Under the pieces are notes generated by a model, which saw nothing but the letters and a program-made list of their open reading frames with translations, was not told where the DNA came from and ran no database searches. From Nitrospira sp. UBA5698 (lineage in GTDB: Bacteria; Nitrospirota; Nitrospiria; Nitrospirales; Nitrospiraceae), in the NCBI GenBank assembly GCA_002420115.1, contig DIHK01000046.1:1-16286 (forward strand): a stretch of 16,286 nt of DNA. Reading direction: 5' to 3'. The stretch's first letter is position 1, and each line of letters begins with the position of its first letter. The position numbers and the translations under genes were made by a program. Of this stretch, positions 1 through 7,839 are shown one piece after another.

Positions 1-2186
1 CCTTTTATCGGCTGCGACCAGCAGGCCCGCAAGCCATGTCGCAGGGCAACATGCGCACAGCTCGCCCAGAGCGGATGAACCGTGATGTCTTCCGCGATGA
101 TGGGAGTTCCGTGATAGGCGGCAGTGCCACAGGAGCCGGCAGCCGGACCGATCGGAATGCTCGTGAGCAGAAAGGTATACTCCTCCGGCAAACTGGGGCC
201 TGCACTGAATAGAAGAGCCGTCTGGTCCTTAGAAACCAGCATCACCGAGCAGAGCATGGGTTCCGTCACCGCTTCAATGGCCTGGCACATGAACGTCAGC
301 ACGTCATTGAGATACGTCCCCTTGGCGACCAACTCCAACGTCTGCTTCTCTGCAACCTGGAGGGCTTCTTCTCGCTTACGTTCGCTAATATCCGTATGAG
401 ACCCGGCCATACGAACGGGGCGGTTGGCGGCGTCACGGATCACGATCCCGCAGGCATTGATCCAGCAATAGACTCCGTCTTTCTTACGCAGGCGGAACTC
501 GACCTCATAGCGCGCAACTCTCCCCTCAAGGGAGTCGGACAGGTGGGACAACACTCTCTCGCGATCTTCTTGGTGCAAACGAGATTCCCATTCTTGGTAG
601 GTATGAGCAATTTCGTGGTCTTCATAACCAAGAATCGCTTTCCACCGAGGCGAGAAATAGACTTCGCTGGTTGCCAGATTCCAATCCCAGATCCCCTCGT
701 TGGCTCCCTGAACAGCGGCTCGAAACCGCTCCTGGCCTTCCCTCACTGCCTCCATCATATGAGCATGTTCGATGGCAATGGCCGCTACCTGGCTGACTTG
801 CTCAAGGATCTTCAGATCGGTTGGTTGCGGCTCCCGCGGCTCGTGATGATAGACCGCGAGTGTTCCAAGCAACCTGTTGGCCGCACTCATGATCGGCAAC
901 GACCAACAGGCCTTCAGCCCATGGGTCAGCGCCACTGAGGCATAGTCCTTCCACGAGGGATCGGTCGCAATGTCTGTTGCGATGACAGGTTTTTGAAAGT
1001 AGGCCGCGCTTCCACAAGACCCAATCGCCGGCCCGATGGGAATCCTCTTGATCGCCTGACTGTATTCAGTCGGGAGCTTGAGCGCCGTTGCCAACAACAG
1101 ATGCATTCCATCGTGATCAGTCAGCATGACGGAACAGAGCATGGGAGGCGCAAGCCGCTCGACGGCCTTACAGACAAAGCCCAGCACCGACTCAAGGGTT
1201 TCTCCCTTCGCCACCATTTCCAACGCCCGCTTTTCCGCATCGTGGAGCGCCTCGATCCGTTTGCGCTCGGTGATGTCCGTATGGGAACCCGCCATGCGAA
1301 CCGGCTTCCCATCGTCGCCACGAACCAGACTTCCACGAGCATTGATCCAGCAGTAGTCTCCGTTCTTCTTGCGCATTCGAAATTCGACATCGTATCGTTC
1401 ATCCGTCCCGTCAAGATACCGGCCGAGTTGAGCCAGAACGGAATCTCGATCCTCAGGATGCAGCCGTGATTCCCATACACTATAGCTATCCGCTAATTCG
1501 GCCTCCTCATAGCCGAGCATGGTTTTCCATCGCGGCGAAAAGTAAGTTTCATTGGTGTCGAGATTCCAATCCCAGATGCCATCATTCGCCCCGTGAACCG
1601 CGGCCCGGAACCGATCCTCACGCTGCTTCAGGGCGTTCTCAGCTTCCATCTTGAGACGACGGTTGCGGAACCCTTCGAGCAACTGCGCACAGGTAGAGAG
1701 GAATGGTTCGAGATAGGCGAGCCCAGCTTCGTCATATCCCCCTGAACGCTTCGCGAGCCCGACTATACCGAGCAACTGCTTTCCTCGATCGATTGGCAGG
1801 GCGAGAAAAGTGTTTACGACAGAATGTCCGGAGAGCAATTCATGCGTGCCTGGATCGTTCAGAATAACTGGCTCACGGGTCGTCAATACCCGCTCACAGA
1901 GCACCATGAGGTTTCTATACTCCGGGCTCTGTGCGGTTTGCGCCGTCACCCCCTTCACCTCTTCACTCAAGGTAAGAGCCCTAATGGCCTGCATTCGCAG
2001 ATAAGGCGCCTGCTCTGCATTTCGTACCACCTCACAGATCACTCCATATTCGCTCCCGCTGAGCTTCAAGAGCTCTTGGAGGAGCATGCCGCAGACTGAC
2101 TCCGGTTCGGCATCATCGATAAAGTGAGACTGCACCCGGCTGATCGCAGCCAACAGACGTTCGGAGGATTGCTCGTTCCGCTCCAC
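1..2186 (-). CDS. Multi-domain GAF/PAS sensory protein, C-terminus beyond the window
   Basis: This is an open frame of 728 codons with no stop, running off position 1, so the C-terminal output domain is not visible. The start is the GTG at 2186-2184. An in-frame TAG lies two codons upstream (2192-2190), and a GAGGAG ribosome-binding site lies about 11 nt before the GTG. Domain order by reading: GAF (about residues 20-165), PAS (189-310), GAF (315-470), PAS (483-605), GAF (612 to the edge). Each PAS contains a GIWDWN start, a WKxxLGYE segment and a DI(T/S)ERKR end. GAF2 and GAF3 share PMLCSVML, IGPAxGSCG and a HGLxACWSxPI segment. No membrane helix is seen, so it is probably cytosolic. GAF and PAS domains bind small ligands or cofactors, but none is predictable here. 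The output could be a histidine kinase or a diguanylate cyclase/phosphodiesterase. The architecture is certain; the function beyond sensing is not. Confidence 0.85.
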   Translation of the reverse strand, partial: MERNEQSSERLLAAISRVQSHFIDDAEPESVCGMLLQELLKLSGSEYGVICEVVRNAEQAPYLRMQAIRALTLSEEVKGVTAQTAQSPEYRNLMVLCERVLTTREPVILNDPGTHELLSGHSVVNTFLALPIDRGKQLLGIVGLAKRSGGYDEAGLAYLEPFLSTCAQLLEGFRNRRLKMEAENALKQREDRFRAAVHGANDGIWDWNLDTNETYFSPRWKTMLGYEEAELADSYSVWESRLHPEDRDSVLAQLGRYLDGTDERYDVEFRMRKKNGDYCWINARGSLVRGDDGKPVRMAGSHTDITERKRIEALHDAEKRALEMVAKGETLESVLGFVCKAVERLAPPMLCSVMLTDHDGMHLLLATALKLPTEYSQAIKRIPIGPAIGSCGSAAYFQKPVIATDIATDPSWKDYASVALTHGLKACWSLPIMSAANRLLGTLAVYHHEPREPQPTDLKILEQVSQVAAIAIEHAHMMEAVREGQERFRAAVQGANEGIWDWNLATSEVYFSPRWKAILGYEDHEIAHTYQEWESRLHQEDRERVLSHLSDSLEGRVARYEVEFRLRKKDGVYCWINACGIVIRDAANRPVRMAGSHTDISERKREEALQVAEKQTLELVAKGTYLNDVLTFMCQAIEAVTEPMLCSVMLVSKDQTALLFSAGPSLPEEYTFLLTSIPIGPAAGSCGTAAYHGTPIIAEDITVHPLWASCAHVALRHGLRACWSQPIK

Positions 2187-2308
2187 GGACTACGCTTCTC
2201 CTCGTTGTCCTTGCACAAGTGGGTTGACGCTGGACGGCACGTTACGACACACCCCACACCAACAGGGTGAAGAAAGGAAATAGTGCCTACCTGTAGAAGT
2301 TGAGAGAT

Positions 2309-2335
2309 TGGCTCTGGCCAGAGACAATAGAGCCA
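2309..2335. repeat. Nested palindrome upstream of the GAF/PAS gene
   Basis: TGGCTCT (2309-2315) and AGAGCCA (2329-2335) are inverted copies with a 13-nt gap. Overlapping the left arm is the perfect 12-bp palindrome CTCTGGCCAGAG (2312-2323). It lies about 120 bp upstream of the GTG start of the GAF/PAS gene, so it could be an operator, but nothing else supports that role. Confidence 0.35.
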
Positions 2336-2566
2336 GCGTTGGATGATCTTCCGACAGGCCTAGACGTACAGCCTTCCCCACTCAGCCTCCGAGGCAGTTG
2401 TTACGATGGCGGTAGGATCTACGCTCTTTGGAGACCGTTGTCCATAGAGCCATTTAGCAACATGGATGGCCTTAGAACTAGTGTGGAGAGAGGTCAGCAC
2501 GCCTCACAGCGCCGCGATTTTGTCGTTTGAGATGATGATGAGTGAGAGGCTCAGGGGGAATGTAAG

Positions 2567-2639
2567 AAACTTCACGTTTCAGGTTTCAGGTTTGACGTTT
2601 CATGTGATCCGACAACTTGAAACATGAGACATGAAACCT
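2567..2639. repeat. GTTTCA-family inverted repeat, copy 1
   Basis: The left arm carries AGGTTTCAGGTTTGACGTTT and the right arm ACATGAGACATGAAACCT. The right arm is an imperfect reverse complement of the left, around a TGATCCGACAACTT centre. It sits just downstream of the DUF4143 ATPase gene. Confidence 0.8.
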
Positions 2640-2676
2640 CATTTCTGACGTACGCTTCGCGCGACTGCTCTGCAGA

Positions 2677-3852
2677 TCAACCGAGCATTTCCCGAAGTTC
2701 AGTCATCGTTTGCACCAGCGGCATCACAATCACGTGATTCGATGCCGGGTATTGCTCCACCCCAGGATAGACGATGACACGGTGTGTAGCGTTGATATCC
2801 TCGCAGCCCAGATGGAACCCTTTCGACGCGGATGGCGCAAGCGACCGCTTGATCTCAATCGCAATCCGTCGACGCGCTCCCTGTTCGATGACAAGATCGA
2901 TCTCCGCGCCTGCCGATGTCCGGTAAAACCAGGCTGTCGCCCCTTCCGGCATGATCGACAGGATATTCTCCACCACAAACCCTTCCCAACTGGCTCCCAC
3001 AACGGGATGCCCCAAGACATCATCGAGTGTCGTGAGGTGTAATAGGGCGTGGGCAATGCCGCTGTCCCTGATATACACCTTGGGAGCTTTGACCAGACGC
3101 TTTTTCACATTCCCGGCCCAGGGGCGCAGCGTCCGTACCAGCAGAAGCTCCTCGAGCAATGCGATGTACCGCTTTGCCGTATGGACTGACACATCAAGCC
3201 CGCCCGCCAGTTTAGCGACGTTGACCTGCCCTCCCTGGCTATGAGCCAGCATGGTCCAGAGTCGCCGCAGAGCGGCGGCTGGGATGCGCGGCCCCAGCTG
3301 CGGCACGTCGCGTTCCAGATAGGTACTGATAAAATTCATTCGCCAGCTCATACTGGCCCTGTCGTCACGGGCCAGAAAGCTATCCGGAAATCCACCGCGC
3401 AGCCAGAGGGCCTCCTGATCGTTGCTGGTGATCTCGGACACGGCCAAGCCTGTGAGTTCCTTGTAGGCAATGCGCCCGGCCAGAGACTCCGAGGATTGTT
3501 TCAACAGATCACGCGAGGCTGATCCCAGAATGAGAAATTGTCCCGTGTGCTGCCCGGCTCGGCGGCGATGGTCGATGACGCCGCGCAAAACCTGGAACAG
3601 CCCCGGTGTGCGCTGTATTTCGTCAAGAATGATCAAGCGCTCGGTGTGGGTTTGAAAATACCGGCCAGGATCATCGAGTTTCGCAAGGTCGATAGGATTC
3701 TCAAGGTCGAGGTACACCGGAGGCGGTGTGGTGCCGGCGGCAATCTCTTGAGCCAGAGTGGTCTTGCCGATCTGACGCGGACCTAAAATCGCGACAGCGG
3801 GAAATTGTTCCAGTAGCCGCAATAACTCCGTTTCTGTATGACGCTTTATCAT
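2677..3852 (-). CDS. AAA-type ATPase with C-terminal DUF4143 domain
   Basis: This is a 391-residue protein if it starts at the ATG 3852-3850. Walker A is GPRQIGKTT (about residues 24-32) and Walker B is LIILDEIQ (about 73-80). An LGSAS segment follows, typical of these ATPases. The C-terminal DUF4143 part contains EIDLVIE and, about ten residues on, AIEIKRS. This E-x-D...E-x-K pattern resembles the PD-(D/E)XK nuclease fold. The family is common in mobile and accessory DNA; its biological role is not established. The start is uncertain. The ATG at 3852 gives the usual family N-terminus (MIKRH...), but GCAAGG abuts it with no normal ribosome-binding spacing. In-frame alternatives are ATG 3879, inside a perfect inverted repeat, and GTG 3924. 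It is divergent from the Uma2 gene. Confidence 0.85.
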   Translation of the reverse strand: MIKRHTETELLRLLEQFPAVAILGPRQIGKTTLAQEIAAGTTPPPVYLDLENPIDLAKLDDPGRYFQTHTERLIILDEIQRTPGLFQVLRGVIDHRRRAGQHTGQFLILGSASRDLLKQSSESLAGRIAYKELTGLAVSEITSNDQEALWLRGGFPDSFLARDDRASMSWRMNFISTYLERDVPQLGPRIPAAALRRLWTMLAHSQGGQVNVAKLAGGLDVSVHTAKRYIALLEELLLVRTLRPWAGNVKKRLVKAPKVYIRDSGIAHALLHLTTLDDVLGHPVVGASWEGFVVENILSIMPEGATAWFYRTSAGAEIDLVIEQGARRRIAIEIKRSLAPSASKGFHLGCEDINATHRVIVYPGVEQYPASNHVIVMPLVQTMTELREMLG

Positions 3853-3889
3853 CCTTGCAAATATGCCATATGATATCATATTTGCAAGG
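3853..3889. promoter_or_regulatory. Perfect 13-bp inverted repeat adjoining the DUF4143 ATPase start
   Basis: CCTTGCAAATATG (3853-3865) and CATATTTGCAAGG (3877-3889) are exact reverse complements with an 11-bp AT-rich gap. The element directly abuts the preferred ATG of the ATPase gene, and a TATGAT hexamer that could serve as a -10 box lies inside it (minus strand, 3880-3875). A repressor or autoregulatory site overlapping the promoter is the simplest reading. If translation starts at 3879 or 3924, part or all of the element would be coding. Confidence 0.55.
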
Positions 3890-3931
3890 ACAGAATTCGG
3901 CGCATACGCGATGGAAGTTTCCACCTCTCAC

Positions 3932-4014
3932 GGTTTAGGTTTCAAGTTTCAGGGTTAACGTTTCATGTTGCAGACTGTCCGAGAACGTGAAACCTGAGAC
4001 ATGAAACCTGAAAC
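3932..4014. repeat. GTTTCA-family inverted repeat, copy 2
   Basis: The left arm runs through TTTAGGTTTCAAGTTTCAG and AACGTTTCATGTT. The right arm reads GAACGTGAAACC, GAGACATGAAACCTGAAAC. The centre contains GTCCGA. This copy lies between two divergent genes (DUF4143 ATPase and Uma2), so it cannot act only as a shared 3' terminator. Confidence 0.8.
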
Positions 4015-4126
4015 ACAAAACCACTGGCCGACTCGCTTCACGGCCTTTGGGCACTTGACGCCCTTGACGGTCTGACTGGTTCTTCGTTAGGGTACCAACG
4101 TCTCCATCAATTCAACGGAGGACACT

Positions 4127-4684
4127 ATGGCTCTTCCACACCGGGTTCGATTCAACTACGAAGACTTCCTGCTCTTTCCCAAGGACGGGAAACGCCATGA
4201 GATCATCGACGGAGACCACTTCATGACCCCAGCGCCGAACACCAAACATCAACGAGTCTCGGGTCGTCTATTCACCGCTCTGACGTACTTCCTCAAAGCC
4301 AGAAAGAGTGGCGAGGCCTTCGCTGCTCCCTACGATGTGGTCCTCTCTGAAGAGGATATCGTGGAACCGGATCTGCTCTTCGTTTCGGCTGCCCGGTCGG
4401 CCATCATCACGGAAAAGAATATTCAAGGGCCGCCGGATCTTGTCATCGAGATCCTCTCCGCCGGCACCCGTAAGACCGACGAGATCATCAAGCGCAAGCT
4501 GTACGAACGCTATGGCGTACGAGAATACTGGATCGTGGATCCCGAACTGGAGACCGTCAAAATCTATCGACTCAGCGATGAGGGGTATATCCGACCTACA
4601 GAACTTGCACGAGAAGCGAACGAGACCCTCTCCACTCCACTGCTGCCGGAATTCCAGGTACCGCTCGATGAGCTGTTCGGGTAA
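4127..4684 (+). CDS. Uma2-family (DUF820) putative PD-(D/E)XK endonuclease
   Basis: The 185-residue product is full length for the family. It begins with an ATG preceded by AACGGAGGACACT, a strong ribosome-binding site. Family marks: YEDFLLF near the N-terminus, RHEIIDGD (23-30), VEPDLLFVS (79-87), PPDLVIEILS (102-111), and KLYERYGVREYWIVDP (124-139). The two acidic segments (E80/D82 and D104/E108) with the lysine-rich helix after them match the restriction-endonuclease-like fold of Uma2 proteins. Their substrate and role are poorly known, and they are often found as stand-alone accessory genes. It is the only plus-strand gene in the window. Two TTGACG hexamers (4055-4060 and 4064-4069) may supply a -35 box, but I see no good -10 box at the right distance. 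It converges with the receptor gene. Confidence 0.88.
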   Translation: MALPHRVRFNYEDFLLFPKDGKRHEIIDGDHFMTPAPNTKHQRVSGRLFTALTYFLKARKSGEAFAAPYDVVLSEEDIVEPDLLFVSAARSAIITEKNIQGPPDLVIEILSAGTRKTDEIIKRKLYERYGVREYWIVDPELETVKIYRLSDEGYIRPTELAREANETLSTPLLPEFQVPLDELFG

Positions 4685-4767
4685 TTTCAGGTAGGGCGTT
4701 TCAGGTTTAGCGTTTCAAGTCTCAGGCGATCCGAGAACTTGAAACCTTGAACGTGAAACGTGAAACG
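4685..4767. repeat. GTTTCA-family inverted repeat, copy 3
   Basis: Left arm GCGTTTCAGGTTTAGCGTTT with CAAGTCTCAG; centre GCGATCCGAGAACTT; right arm GAAACCTTGAACGTGAAACG. An extra CTTCACGCTTCACGC follows at about 4780-4794. It lies between the convergent Uma2 and receptor genes, where a hairpin could end transcripts from both sides, although no T-run follows. Confidence 0.8.
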
Positions 4768-4812
4768 GCTCACTTGGCCGCTTCACGCTTCACGCAATAG
4801 GCTTCACCGCTT

Positions 4813-7062
4813 CTAGAATTCTTCGAAGTCATCTCCCGATGAGCTATGGCGATCTTTGCCGTTGCCCGCCGCCACACCGGCCGGTTGCTTGTGCTCCGCC
4901 GGCTTACCCACAGCAGGCTTTTTCGCTGCCACCTTGCCGACTGCCGGTTTGGCCATCGGCTTAGGAGCCGGTCGGGGGGTTGCGTGGCTCACCGAAGCCC
5001 GTGCGGCATGATGGCCTTCAGACTGCGAGATCTTGAAGACCTCCACTTGCCGCATGAGCTCCTGGGCTTGGTCCTTCATCGATTGAGCAGCAGAGGTCGT
5101 TTCCTCGACCAATGCCGCGTTCTGCTGTGTCGTCTCGTCCATCGACATGATGGCCTTGTTCACCTGGTCGATGCCGCTCGCCTGTTCCTGAGACGCGGCG
5201 GTGATCTCTGCGATGATATCCGTGACGCGTTTCACGGAGCTGACGATCTCCTCCAGCGTCTTGCCGGACTGGTTCACCAGCTCGCTGCCGTCGGTCACGC
5301 GTTGGATGGATTCATTGATCAATCCCTTGATCTCTTTCGCCGCAGTGGCCGACCGCTGGGCCAAGTTGCGGACCTCCGCCGCGACCACGGCAAATCCACG
5401 TCCGTGTTCTCCGGCTCTGGCCGCTTCGACCGCGGCGTTCAAGGCTAAGAGGTTCGTCTGGAAAGCGATCTCGTCGATCACCGTGATGATGTCGGCGATC
5501 TTCTTGCTGCTCTTGTTGATCTCGCCCATCGCATCGACGGCCTTCTTCGTGACCGCGCCTCCCTTGTCGGCCGTATCACGAGCCGCGATCGCCAACTGAT
5601 TGGCCTGCTTGGCATTGTCGGCGTTCTGTTTTACCGTCGAGGTCATCTCCTCCATCGAGGCAGAGGTCTCCTCGAGCGCTGAGGCCTGTTCGCTGGTCCG
5701 TTGCGACAGATCCTCATTCCCCTTAGTGATCTGCTCTGACCCGGCTGTGACTGCTTCCACTGCATCACGCACTGTCGACATGGTATTGGCCAAGGTGGTC
5801 AACGCGGCATTGACACTCGTCTTGATCTTGTCGAGTTCGCCCTCATAGGTTCCGCTCATCGACTGCGTCAAATCGCTCTGCGCCAAGGCTCCAAGCGAAT
5901 GTTGCGCTTCAGCCATACAGGCTTCCAGCTGGGCCTGCGCATGTTTCTGCGCGGTGATGTCAGTGGCAAATTTCACGACCTTAAACGGTCTGCCCATCTC
6001 ATCCTTGATCGGGTTATAGGAGGCCTGGATCCACACCTCTTTCCCGCCCTTCGCGACGCGACGATAGACCCCGGCATCAAACTCTCCCCGGTTCAGTTTC
6101 TGCCAGAACGCCGAATATTCGGGTGAACTTGTGTAGGCCCCATCACAGAATATCCGATGATGCTGCCCCTTGACCTCATCGAGGCTATACCCCAGCGTCT
6201 TCAAGAAATTCTCATTCGCCGTCATCACCGTGCCGTCGAGCTTAAACTCGATGGTAGCATAGGACTTATTGATGGCATCCATGATGCCCTGCATGTTCTG
6301 ACGTTGAATTTCCTGCTCCGTAATGTCGTACCGAACGCCAAGATATTTACGCGGCTTTCCGGTCTTCTTGTCGACGAACGGCGCGATCACCGCATCGACA
6401 TAATACGGGTTCCCATCCTTCGCTCGGTTCTTCACGACGCCACGGAAGATCTGCCCACGGCCGATGGTCGCCCACATTTGCTTAAAGACCTCTTTCGGCA
6501 TGTCCGGATGGCGCGTCGTATTGTGGCCATACCCGATTAATTCGTTCTTCGGATATTTGGACACTTGGAGGAACTTTTCATTGACCGACATGATGTCGCC
6601 CTTGAGGTTGGCTTCCGACACGATGCTGGTCGTGTTCATGATGCTCTCACGGACCTCAAGCTCGTCCCGCATATGCATGATTTCCGTTTGCTTGGCCGTC
6701 ACGTCGGAGGCGAACTTCACGACCTTATAAGGCTTTCCGCTGCCGTTCATGAGGGGATAGTAGGCCGCCTGAATCCAAACCTCCTTGCCCCCTTTCCCAA
6801 CTCGCTGATACGTCCCGGCGTCATACTCGCCCCGATTCAACTTCTGCCAAAATGCCGGATAATCCGGTGAACTCACATAGGTTGGGTCGCAGAACATGCG
6901 ATGGTGCTGACCTTTGATCTCGTCGAGGGTATAGCCCAGCGTCTTCAGGAAATTGTCGTTGGCGGTGATGACCGTGCCGTCCATATTGAACTCGATGACG
7001 GCCTGCGTTTGATCGATCGCTTTCAGTTTCGCAACCAGCTCTTCAACATTCACATTGTCCAT
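4813..7062 (-). CDS. Soluble methyl-accepting chemotaxis protein with three PAS domains
   Basis: This is a 749-residue chemoreceptor without membrane helices, so it is a cytoplasmic sensor. Order: PAS1 (about 18-120), PAS2 (140-247), PAS3 (266-370), a short HAMP-like segment (about 380-440), the MCP signalling coiled coil (about 440-675), an Ala/Pro/Lys-rich linker (about 690-735), and a terminal DDFEEF. The conserved hairpin tip lies at about 530-571 (EIAFQTNLLALNAAVEAA, then GRGFAVVAAEVRNLAQRSA) and contacts CheA and CheW. PAS1 and PAS3 are near copies (both have GQHHR(M/I)FCD, FWQKLNRGE and KGGKEVWIQA). The ATG at 7062 has GGGAGG seven nt upstream. An in-frame ATG at 7170, with GAGGAG eight nt upstream, would add 36 charged residues. 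The C-terminal FEEF resembles the CheR/CheB-tethering pentapeptide, with Phe in place of Trp. It is probably co-transcribed with cheW. Confidence 0.93.
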   Translation of the reverse strand: MDNVNVEELVAKLKAIDQTQAVIEFNMDGTVITANDNFLKTLGYTLDEIKGQHHRMFCDPTYVSSPDYPAFWQKLNRGEYDAGTYQRVGKGGKEVWIQAAYYPLMNGSGKPYKVVKFASDVTAKQTEIMHMRDELEVRESIMNTTSIVSEANLKGDIMSVNEKFLQVSKYPKNELIGYGHNTTRHPDMPKEVFKQMWATIGRGQIFRGVVKNRAKDGNPYYVDAVIAPFVDKKTGKPRKYLGVRYDITEQEIQRQNMQGIMDAINKSYATIEFKLDGTVMTANENFLKTLGYSLDEVKGQHHRIFCDGAYTSSPEYSAFWQKLNRGEFDAGVYRRVAKGGKEVWIQASYNPIKDEMGRPFKVVKFATDITAQKHAQAQLEACMAEAQHSLGALAQSDLTQSMSGTYEGELDKIKTSVNAALTTLANTMSTVRDAVEAVTAGSEQITKGNEDLSQRTSEQASALEETSASMEEMTSTVKQNADNAKQANQLAIAARDTADKGGAVTKKAVDAMGEINKSSKKIADIITVIDEIAFQTNLLALNAAVEAARAGEHGRGFAVVAAEVRNLAQRSATAAKEIKGLINESIQRVTDGSELVNQSGKTLEEIVSSVKRVTDIIAEITAASQEQASGIDQVNKAIMSMDETTQQNAALVEETTSAAQSMKDQAQELMRQVEVFKISQSEGHHAARASVSHATPRPAPKPMAKPAVGKVAAKKPAVGKPAEHKQPAGVAAGNGKDRHSSSGDDFEEF

Positions 7063-7195
7063 GGGTCGTCCTCCCTCCTTATTAGTGTGCTGGATGCGAA
7101 GCCGCATCGCAGAATCATCAGATGTTTCAACACCCGCCTCGTCCTCGTCCCGTGATCGCTCAGCGTCCATACTGATCTCTCCTCTATCTTTCCGA

Positions 7196-7708
7196 TTACG
7201 CCGCTTTCGCGTCATTCTGCATCTCGTCGTCCAGTAACAGGCGATCGATGTCCAGGAGCGCCACCAGCTTGTCGTTCGATTTTCCGATCCCATTCAAGAA
7301 ACTCACATCCACCTTGGCCCCGAACTGCGGCGGTGGCTGGATATCCTTCTTATCGATGTTCAAGACATCCGAGACGGCGTCGACCACCAGCCCCATGACC
7401 TTGTCACGTACGACGACGACAATGATGACGGTAAAAGCCGTGTAATCGATGGTCGGCATGCTGAATTTGGTTCGCAGTTCGATAATCGGCACGATGGTGC
7501 CGCGCAAATTCAACACACCCTTGATATGGGAGGGTGTATTCGGAATCTTCGTGACGGCGGTATAGCCCTTGATCTCCTGGACGCGGAGAATATCCACGCC
7601 ATAGAGCTCCTCGCCTAAGTTAAAGGTGAGAAATTGATTCCCATCCGTGGTCAGCCCTATCTGCTGCTGCAATTCCTTCGTCGCGGTTTCAAGTGCTGCT
7701 GCCGCCAT
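7196..7708 (-). CDS. cheW: Chemotaxis coupling protein CheW
   Basis: The 170-residue protein is a single CheW domain that links chemoreceptors to the CheA kinase. It shows the family pattern: FLTFNLGEELYGVDILRVQEI near the N-terminus, TKIPNTPSHIKGVLNLRG with the conserved NLRG arginine, and a late VDAVSDVL segment. The ATG at 7708 is chosen because GGAGGAGGCGCT precedes it; an upstream in-frame start at 7762 gives a Gly/Arg-rich lead unlike CheW. It is the first gene after the sigma-28-type promoter at 7799-7825 and is followed by the receptor gene in the same direction, so the two are likely made together with the flagellar late genes. Confidence 0.95.
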   Translation of the reverse strand: MAAAALETATKELQQQIGLTTDGNQFLTFNLGEELYGVDILRVQEIKGYTAVTKIPNTPSHIKGVLNLRGTIVPIIELRTKFSMPTIDYTAFTVIIVVVVRDKVMGLVVDAVSDVLNIDKKDIQPPPQFGAKVDVSFLNGIGKSNDKLVALLDIDRLLLDDEMQNDAKAA

Positions 7709-7798
7709 AGCGCCTCCTCCATTGGGCCTACCGCCCCTCGCACGATAAGCTGTGCCCCACACCTCTCACCCCGACCGTCTCGCGGGCTCGACAGGGCT

Positions 7799-7825
7799 CT
7801 ATCGGTTCTCAAACGAAAAACTTTA
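7799..7825 (-). promoter_or_regulatory. Sigma-28 (FliA) promoter for cheW and the receptor gene
   Basis: On the minus strand the -35 box is TAAAGTTT (7825-7818), an exact match to the FliA consensus. An 11-nt spacer (7817-7807) follows, then ACCGATAG (7806-7799), six of eight bases of the GCCGATAA -10 box. The spacing is the FliA norm. Transcription would begin near 7790, giving a leader of about 80 nt before cheW. It lies just after the ferredoxin stop codon. Confidence 0.75.
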
Positions 7826-7839
7826 CACCTCTGCTCCTT

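Larger units (their letters stand above)
2187..2676. other. 490-bp stretch without a recognisable gene
   Basis: I find no convincing coding frame here on either strand. Short frames lack a ribosome-binding site and resemble no family. The stretch holds the upstream region of the GAF/PAS gene, a nested palindrome at 2309-2335 and one copy of the GTTTCA inverted repeat at 2567-2639. The part between 2340 and 2560 contains nothing I can name. Confidence 0.6.

Noticed and set aside
396..938. Plus-strand open frame of 180 codons
   Set aside because: It is antisense to the GAF/PAS gene, whose own frame is continuous and full of recognisable motifs; the plus-strand product has no family features.
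7063..7293. Upstream extension of the receptor to an in-frame start at 7293
   Set aside because: The extension would overlap the cheW gene and has a Trp/Arg-rich composition unlike receptors; ATG 7062 and 7170 have much better ribosome-binding sites.
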